Source: JAWVZU01 sp033722075 (GTDB lineage: Bacteria; Pseudomonadota; Gammaproteobacteria; Xanthomonadales; SZUA-38). Taken from it: DNA of 10,863 nucleotides. Position 1 is the stretch's first letter, and the number at the start of each line of letters is the position of its first letter. Shown here piece after piece: positions 5,936-10,863 of this stretch. The notes under the pieces are model-generated. The model was not told the DNA's origin. It made no database searches and saw only the letters and a program-made list of their open reading frames with translations. The stretch is from the NCBI GenBank assembly GCA_033722075.1, contig JAWVZU010000129.1, positions 1 through 10,863 on the forward strand, given 5' to 3'. The translations under genes and the position numbers were made by a program.

Positions 5936-6871
5936 ATGCGTTCGATTCTCAGCACGGTTACAGCATTGGTCCTGATGATCTTCGCCTGGCCCGCAGCGGC
6001 AGATGAAGCGCTCAGCTTCGAAGACGAAATGGAGCGCGTCGAAGAGGCGCTGCGCAGCAACCCCGGGCGTGTCTTGCCCAGCACCATCGACGCTTGCCGG
6101 CAGCAATACGGCTACGCGAGCAAGCTCTACTACATGGGCATGGAAGCCCGGGCTCGCCGGGCCCTGGATTTCTGTTTCACGTCCCTGAAGATTCCAGAGG
6201 ACGCCACGGCCGAAGAGATCGCCGCGATTTCCCAGGAACAGCTGAAGGCCGCTGCGGACAAGGAGTATCGCCGGGCCATGGCGCTCGACCCCGACCTCGA
6301 GAACGGACTCCGGATTTACCGCCAGTGCGCAGCCTGCCACCAGCCGGAAGGCTGGGGCCTTGCGAATGGCACGGTCCCGCAGATCGCCGGGCAGCACCGT
6401 AACGTGATCATCCGCCAACTGGCCGATTTTCGCTCCGGCAACCGCGATTCTGTAGTCATGATCCCCTACGCCACGTCTGAAGCCATCGGTGGTCCCCAGG
6501 CGATCGCCGATGTGGCCGGCTACATCGACAGCCTCGAGATCAGCGTCGAAAACGGGAAGGGTCCCGGGACCGACCTCGAGACGGGAGAGGCGCTGTACAA
6601 CGAATACTGCGTCGAGTGCCACGGCCAGAGCGGTGAAGGCAGCAACGAGAACCTGGTTCCGCGCATCCAGGCCCAGCATTTCCGCTACCTTGTGCGTCAA
6701 TTCGAGTGGATTCGTGACGGCAAGCGCCGCAACACGAACCCGGAAATGGTCGAACAGATCCAGGGCTTCGAAGACCGGGACATCAGCGCGATCATGGACT
6801 ACGTTTCACGCCAGGCGCCACCGGAGGAACTCCAGGCGCCGCCGGGCTGGAAGAATCCGGATTTCCATTGA
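5936..6871 (+). CDS. Dihaem cytochrome c, cytochrome c4-like, with N-terminal extension
   Basis: The protein has 311 residues from the chosen ATG. A typical signal peptide (MRSILSTVTALVLMIFAWPAAA) directs it to the periplasm. Two class I cytochrome c domains follow, each with a haem site: CAACH (131-135) and CVECH (225-229). Likely axial methionines are M175 in VVMIPYA and M271 in NPEMVEQ. The IAGQH...IIRQLADFRSGNR and IQAQHFRYLVRQFEWIRDGKR segments are hallmarks of the cytochrome c4 fold, which passes electrons between membrane complexes and oxidases. About 100 mature residues before the first haem, with C54 and C80, are not part of a usual c4 protein of about 200 residues. They look helical, with a possible disulfide. 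The ATG at 5906 (AGGA three bases upstream) would add ten residues before the signal peptide. The gene follows the FG-GAP protein on the same strand. Confidence 0.92.
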   Translation: MRSILSTVTALVLMIFAWPAAADEALSFEDEMERVEEALRSNPGRVLPSTIDACRQQYGYASKLYYMGMEARARRALDFCFTSLKIPEDATAEEIAAISQEQLKAAADKEYRRAMALDPDLENGLRIYRQCAACHQPEGWGLANGTVPQIAGQHRNVIIRQLADFRSGNRDSVVMIPYATSEAIGGPQAIADVAGYIDSLEISVENGKGPGTDLETGEALYNEYCVECHGQSGEGSNENLVPRIQAQHFRYLVRQFEWIRDGKRRNTNPEMVEQIQGFEDRDISAIMDYVSRQAPPEELQAPPGWKNPDFH

Positions 6872-6947
6872 TGGGGAGCTAAGCGAGCAATCCCGACCAG
6901 CACGAGACGATCAAGAATCAGAAAAGGCCGGGCAAAGAAAGGACATC

Positions 6948-6974
6948 ATGAGCACCAATCTGCGTTATCAGTGA
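6948..6974 (+). CDS. Eight-codon open frame with a good ribosome binding site (leader peptide or gene remnant)
   Basis: ATG at 6948 opens MSTNLRYQ and stops at TGA. AAAGGA lies four bases upstream, a better ribosome binding site than that of the large gene 7066-9795 which follows. It sits alone in the 194-base gap between the cytochrome and SUMF-domain genes. It could be a leader peptide, the stump of a lost gene, or chance. Nothing in the peptide suggests an attenuator (no repeated codon for one amino acid), and no clear terminator hairpin follows. Confidence 0.25.
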   Translation: MSTNLRYQ

Positions 6975-7065
6975 GCTCAGGGCCGAGCGTCCGCTTGACC
7001 TGCCTGCCGGTTCATGGCATCCCTGATGGCCCGAGCGCCTGGATCCTTGTCGACTCGAGCCGAAC

Positions 7066-9795
7066 ATGAAACTGGATGAAGCCCTATCGCTGCTGGAACT
7101 CGAGTCTCCGTCGGATCTCGAGCAGGCCGAGCGGGCCCTTGAAAAGCGCCTTGGCGAGCTCGAACGGAAGCTCATCGCGTTACCCGCCGGCTCCTCGAAA
7201 AGACAGGAACTCGCGCAGAAGTTGAGCGGCCTCTCCGAGGCGCTGGAAGTGGTCCGCAACAGCAACCCCCAACATCACCGCGACCGGGACGAGAAACCCA
7301 CCGAGCGAGCCCAGACCGTTTTTGGCGCCTTCGACCCGGATGCGCTCAAGGCGATGAATGAAGACGCCGACGAGCGCTCCAACGTCATCGAGGGGGGCTG
7401 GGAGGGAACTTCCACGGAAGAAGATGATGCCGGCGCAACGCGCGTGCAGCCGATCGTGGACGTGCCGAGCGAGCAACTTGGAGAGACGACCCAGCTGCAG
7501 GCCGCCGAGATCGAGACGCCGCCGGCAACGCGCGACGCCGACAAGCGTTCCGGGCTGCTCGGCGACAAGCGGCTCCTTGGCGGCGCGGGCGTGGCCATAG
7601 TGCTGGTTGTGATCGTCCTGGTCTTTGCCGGGAACGACGGCGCTGAAAACGACGCGCTGACTGAAACCAGCCCGCCCGCGGATCGTGTCTCTCCCGCGCC
7701 GGAGGAAACCGGGACGGACCCGGAACCGCCGGCGGCCGGCGCCCCCGAACCCGCGGACGACGCCAGCCCCCGGGAGACCTGGGCCTTACTGCGCGACCGG
7801 ATCCAGGCGGCCCACGATGAGCTGGCAGGCACTCTGAGCGCCGCTGAAACTCGCGTCGAGGACCTCACCAATCAGGTCGCCCCGATCCAGGCGCGGGATC
7901 CGGAAGCACTGTCTCCGGCCGAGCAATCACTCCTCCGCGACCATGCTCTCGCCGTCGAACTGCTCGCACTGATCAAGGCGCACGTGGTCGACGACCTCTT
8001 CCTGCTCGACCTGCAGGGCGCCCTGGCGGCGCAACCGGCAAACGACTCCGACGAGGCGGTTCTTGCCGTGGTCGGGCGGCTGGAACGGATCTACAACGTG
8101 ACCCAACGCCGTTTCTGGAATCTCAGTCAGATCACGGCGGCCCTGGAGGCGCGAGCCTGGGCTTCGGCAGCGGTCCTGGGCTGGGAATCGCTGGGCTTGA
8201 GCTGGCCGGTTGATGCAGTGCAGCTGTCGCGGATGGTCGACCGCAGCCCGGAAACGAGCGACCCCAACAGCCTCTCCGGCGAAGAACTGCTGGCCAGTCT
8301 GCAGCGGGCCGGCGTTGCCTGGCGGGAAGCCAACGCGGCCTTCGAAGAAGGTCGCTTCAGCGACGCGGCTGCGCAGTATGAGGAAATCGCGGTGGTGCTG
8401 GAGCGGAGCATCCGCTGGGCCGAGGAGCGCGTGACTTCGGTGGATCAGCAAATCGCTCTTCTTTTCGAACAGGGCGAGGAAGCGGCGGAGGACTATCGTT
8501 TGACCAGCCCGGCCTCCGAAAGCGCTCTCTACTACCTACGCGAAATCGAGGCGATCGCGCCGGACCGGCCGGAAGTCGACGAGTTGAGAAGCATTATCCA
8601 GCAGCGCTACCTGGCGCTGATCCGGAGTCAGCTCGCCCGGGACGGCATCGAAAAGGCGGAATCCTACGTGAGCCGGGCCGGGAGCGTCGGTCCGGATACA
8701 CCGGAAATGGACCGGATCCGGCAGCTGATGGCCGATTATCGGTCCAGCCTCAACGAGCGCGAAGCGGAACTGGTGGCGGAAGCGGAACGCCAGGCCCGGG
8801 CGGGGAACGTGGAGGGCCTAGCCGAGGCGATCGAAACGCTTGCCGCCGAGATTCCCCGATCGAGGAGTCTGGAGAGCCTGCGGGCTCAGCTGGTGGAGCT
8901 GCGGTTCAAGCCCGGACAGGCCGTGACCGAATATGCCGGGATCGAGATGGTCGCCTTGCCCACGGGCACCTTCCAGATGGGCTTCGATCGCGGCGGGTTC
9001 GGCAATCTGTTTGCGCCACGCAGCGAGCGGCCGGCCCATGACGTCACGGTGTCGCGACCGGTCGCGATCAGCCGCCACGAAATCAGCGTCGGACAGTTTG
9101 CCCGGTTCGTCGAAGAGACCGGTTACGTCACGGACGCCGAAAATGCCGGCAGGAGTGAGTTCCTCCTGGGTGATGGGCTTGTTGCGATCGCCGAGAAATC
9201 CTGGCGCCACGACTTCCTGGGCAACGAAGCCGGCGAGAACCTGCCCGTGATCCACGTGTCGTGGCGGGACGCCAGCGCCTTTACCGAGTGGCTGTCGGAG
9301 AAGACCGGCGCACTTTACCGGCTGCCTTCGGAGACCGAGTTCGAATACGCAGCCCGCGCCGGCTCCGATTCCAATCGTCCCTGGGACGGCGACGAGCCGC
9401 CCCGCGACTTCGGCAATTTCCTTGGCGACGGGGACCCGGTTCCCGCCGACTGGCGCGCGCCGGGGGATTCGGTCCTGAAGCGGGCGCTTCGCGGTTATTC
9501 GGACGGCCATTTCGGTCCGGCCCCGGTCGGCACTTTCGAACCGAACGATTACGGGGCCGAGAGCCTGCTGGGCAACGTCGCCGAGTGGACGCTCGACTGC
9601 TACGCCGACAACTATCGTGGCAAGGGCTCTTCTCAGCAGGCCCGCTCGGAGCAGGGCTGCTCGAATCGCGTCGTGCGCGGCCTCCACTGGGGCAGCGACG
9701 AAGGCGACCTGCGCGTGACTTTCCGCGAAGAAAGGACCGAATCCTACAGCGCCAACACGATCGGTTTTCGCGTCGCCCGGGAAATTCAGCAATAA
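7066..9795 (+). CDS. Large single-pass membrane protein with C-terminal SUMF1/FGE-like domain
   Basis: The protein has 909 residues. Residues 1-65 are a helical domain (LDEALSLLELES, then EQAERALEKRLGELERKL and LSGLSEALEVVR) resembling a degenerate J-like helical domain without HPD. Residues 66-165 are acidic and disordered, with short Thr motifs (AQTVFGAF, GATRVQPI). One membrane helix spans 172-189. A Pro/Glu/Ala-rich linker (190-236) and a long helical, partly TPR-like region (237-615) follow. Residues 623-906 form a formylglycine-generating-enzyme-like (SUMF1/EgtB/PvdO) domain, with PTGTFQMGF, VIHVSWRDASAFTEWLS, RLPSETEFEYAARAG, GNVAEW and a terminal IGFRVAR. The expected RGGSW reads RGLHWGS here, and only C845 and C865 remain. 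Formylglycine-forming activity is therefore unlikely, and a binding or other role is more plausible. By the positive-inside rule the SUMF domain should be periplasmic. The ATG at 7066 has only a weak ribosome binding site. Confidence 0.9.
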   Translation: MKLDEALSLLELESPSDLEQAERALEKRLGELERKLIALPAGSSKRQELAQKLSGLSEALEVVRNSNPQHHRDRDEKPTERAQTVFGAFDPDALKAMNEDADERSNVIEGGWEGTSTEEDDAGATRVQPIVDVPSEQLGETTQLQAAEIETPPATRDADKRSGLLGDKRLLGGAGVAIVLVVIVLVFAGNDGAENDALTETSPPADRVSPAPEETGTDPEPPAAGAPEPADDASPRETWALLRDRIQAAHDELAGTLSAAETRVEDLTNQVAPIQARDPEALSPAEQSLLRDHALAVELLALIKAHVVDDLFLLDLQGALAAQPANDSDEAVLAVVGRLERIYNVTQRRFWNLSQITAALEARAWASAAVLGWESLGLSWPVDAVQLSRMVDRSPETSDPNSLSGEELLASLQRAGVAWREANAAFEEGRFSDAAAQYEEIAVVLERSIRWAEERVTSVDQQIALLFEQGEEAAEDYRLTSPASESALYYLREIEAIAPDRPEVDELRSIIQQRYLALIRSQLARDGIEKAESYVSRAGSVGPDTPEMDRIRQLMADYRSSLNEREAELVAEAERQARAGNVEGLAEAIETLAAEIPRSRSLESLRAQLVELRFKPGQAVTEYAGIEMVALPTGTFQMGFDRGGFGNLFAPRSERPAHDVTVSRPVAISRHEISVGQFARFVEETGYVTDAENAGRSEFLLGDGLVAIAEKSWRHDFLGNEAGENLPVIHVSWRDASAFTEWLSEKTGALYRLPSETEFEYAARAGSDSNRPWDGDEPPRDFGNFLGDGDPVPADWRAPGDSVLKRALRGYSDGHFGPAPVGTFEPNDYGAESLLGNVAEWTLDCYADNYRGKGSSQQARSEQGCSNRVVRGLHWGSDEGDLRVTFREERTESYSANTIGFRVAREIQQ

Positions 9796-9834
9796 GCCCG
9801 GCCGATCGGTTCACAGATTCCCCCGCTCATGGGA

Positions 9835-10512
9835 TCAATCTTCCTGGCGGCCGGCATCGGCTGCGGTTTCCAGCAGTTCACGGTAGGTCGCCACGCGCCG
9901 GGTCAGCGACTCGGAAAGTGCCGCGGCAAAATACAGGACGAAGGCCAGCACCATCGCGTAATGCACTGCATCCAGGGCCATGGCCTGTTGATCCATCGAT
10001 GTGCTCAGGCGACCGAAGGCGGTGAGCAGCATGACGATGGCCGGGACCATACCAAGGTTGGAAAGCGGGCCAATGAGGAAGCTGACTCTTCGCGAAACGC
10101 CGTCGCCGCGCGAGGATATGAGCCGGGAGGCCATGAGGAGGTGTTCTTGCGGTTGCCGCCTCAGACGATCGATCGCTGCCGCCTGAATGGCCAGATCCCG
10201 CCGTCGGCTGGCGTGAGTCCGATCCGGAAACATCCCTTCCATGGCCAGGCGGACCAGCGTTGGCACCTGGCCGACCACCCCCGTTGCGACGATCGCGGTG
10301 GCCAGAACCATGATGGTGGAGACGCCGCCGTCAAAGGGCGCCAGGGAGTGGACTATCGTCAGGGCGACCTTGGCGACGAGCAGGATGCCTGTGATGGCCA
10401 GCGCACCCCGCTCGAACCATTGGTCCAACGGGGCCTGGGCCGATTCAAAGGCCCTCAGTTCGGCAAGAACCGCTTCCAGGGGACCGCCAAGCTCCGCGCC
10501 TGATGCGCCCAT
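9835..10512 (-). CDS. Four-helix inner-membrane protein, possibly distantly MotA/TolQ/ExbB-like
   Basis: The protein has 225 residues. Hydrophobic helices lie at about 36-57, 64-86, 143-166 and 183-203. A basic cytoplasmic loop between helices 2 and 3 (about 95-140) contains HASRRRDLAIQAAAIDRLRR, and a charged tail follows (SLTRRVATYRELLETAADAG). A large cytoplasmic loop followed by two helices, an amphipathic segment and a charged helix recalls the MotA/TolQ/ExbB proton-channel layout. The pore-region motifs are not clear enough to claim membership. The plus-strand reading of the same region is rich in His, Gln, Arg and Gly and is judged a shadow. The gene starts nine bases after the stop of the partial gene upstream, so the two form an operon. 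It converges on the SUMF-domain gene, leaving 39 bases between the stops and no clear terminator. Confidence 0.75.
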   Translation of the reverse strand: MGASGAELGGPLEAVLAELRAFESAQAPLDQWFERGALAITGILLVAKVALTIVHSLAPFDGGVSTIMVLATAIVATGVVGQVPTLVRLAMEGMFPDRTHASRRRDLAIQAAAIDRLRRQPQEHLLMASRLISSRGDGVSRRVSFLIGPLSNLGMVPAIVMLLTAFGRLSTSMDQQAMALDAVHYAMVLAFVLYFAAALSESLTRRVATYRELLETAADAGRQED

Positions 10513-10521
10513 GTCGCCGGT

Positions 10522-10863
10522 TCAGTCGGCGGACGGCAGCACGACCGACTGATCCCCGGACTGGCCCACCTCTTCGACATCGGATCCTTCCAGAGACTGC
10601 GCATTGATCTTGGCCAGCAGGTCCAGCAGGTCCTTGTAATGGGCCTTTCTTTCATCCGAATCCAGGCCCAGCCGGGACTCTGCAAGACAAGACTGGAAAA
10701 TCAGGTCACGGGTGATCAGGACGTTCGGATTTCGGCCACCCAGCGGCAGTTCCTCTTCCCCCGCCCCGGCACTGTCCGTTCCGCCACCGCCCAGCACGGT
10801 GACGTCGGCGGCAAACCCCAGGTCGGCGGTGGCATCCGGCGGCGGGCCAACGCAGATCGTGCC
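10522..10863 (-). CDS. Uncharacterised protein, C-terminal part only (5' end beyond window)
   Basis: The last 113 codons of a minus-strand gene are visible, and the frame stays open to the window edge; the GTG at 10797 is internal, not the start. The N-terminal visible half is Gly/Ala/Asp-rich and low-complexity (PPPDATADLG, LGGGGTDSAGAG). The C-terminal half is helical: NPNVLITRDLIFQSCLAESR, then ERKAHYKDLLDLLAKINAQ. One cysteine pair (ICV near the edge and FQSCL) is visible but is not in a known motif. The Gly/Pro-rich stretch before a helical tail resembles exported proteins or lipoproteins, but the signal region is out of the window. It is coupled to the four-helix membrane protein 9835-10512, nine bases downstream. 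I do not recognise the family. Confidence 0.75.
   Translation of the reverse strand, partial: GTICVGPPPDATADLGFAADVTVLGGGGTDSAGAGEEELPLGGRNPNVLITRDLIFQSCLAESRLGLDSDERKAHYKDLLDLLAKINAQSLEGSDVEEVGQSGDQSVVLPSAD

Noticed and set aside
5867..6700. 277-codon minus-strand frame opposite the cytochrome gene
   Set aside because: The plus strand encodes two haem motifs and a signal peptide; the minus-strand frame is a shadow.
8818..9792. 324-codon minus-strand frame opposite the SUMF-domain gene
   Set aside because: It is antisense to well-conserved SUMF1-domain motifs and has no domain signals of its own.
9796..9834. Bidirectional terminator between the convergent genes
   Set aside because: The CCGATCGG palindrome is short and has no T-run on either side.
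9829..10503. 224-codon plus-strand frame over the right-edge membrane gene
   Set aside because: It is rich in His, Gln, Arg and Gly with no hydrophobic pattern, whereas the minus strand has four clear membrane helices and couples to the upstream gene.

Overview
The window is high-GC (by eye, not counted), gene-dense bacterial DNA. It carries periplasmic c-type cytochromes, lipoproteins, an encoded tRNA CCA end and many short intergenic gaps. This fits a Gram-negative proteobacterium, probably an environmental or marine gammaproteobacterium. That assignment is inferred from gene content and is not based on a phylogenetic marker.

Left part (1-911, all minus strand). Read in the direction of transcription, this holds a small helical protein (699-911), a DxD nucleotidyltransferase of the minimal-NTase/AbiEii-like type (275-748), a tRNA-like gene with anticodon TAG and an encoded CCA (179-256), and the 5' part of a small unknown protein that runs off the left edge (1-152). 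The first two overlap and look like an antitoxin/toxin-type pair. The tRNA starts only 18 bases after the nucleotidyltransferase stop and combines a Leu-like D-arm with a short variable loop.

Middle-left (1018-4184, all minus strand). A GH16 family lipoprotein (probable laminarinase) is followed by five envelope proteins of unknown function: a four-helix membrane protein and a two-helix membrane protein coupled by a one-base overlap, a single-pass anchored small protein, and a secreted protein with four cysteines. Gaps are 11 to 86 bases, so part or all of the series may be one transcript.

Middle-right (4274-9795, plus strand). Divergent from the GH16 gene lies a secreted seven-bladed FG-GAP/VCBS beta-propeller with an N-terminal CX3CH haem-like motif. 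Next comes a dihaem cytochrome c4-like protein with an unusual N-terminal extension, and the two together suggest a periplasmic electron-transfer module. A 194-base gap with an eight-codon open frame behind a good ribosome binding site leads to a large one-pass membrane protein. It has an N-terminal cytoplasmic helical domain, a long helical periplasmic region and a C-terminal SUMF1/FGE-like domain.

Right edge (9835-10863, minus strand, convergent). A four-helix membrane protein, possibly distantly MotA/TolQ/ExbB-like, follows by 9 bases the C-terminal part of a protein cut by the window end. No insertion sequence, CRISPR array, rRNA or convincing intrinsic terminator was seen.
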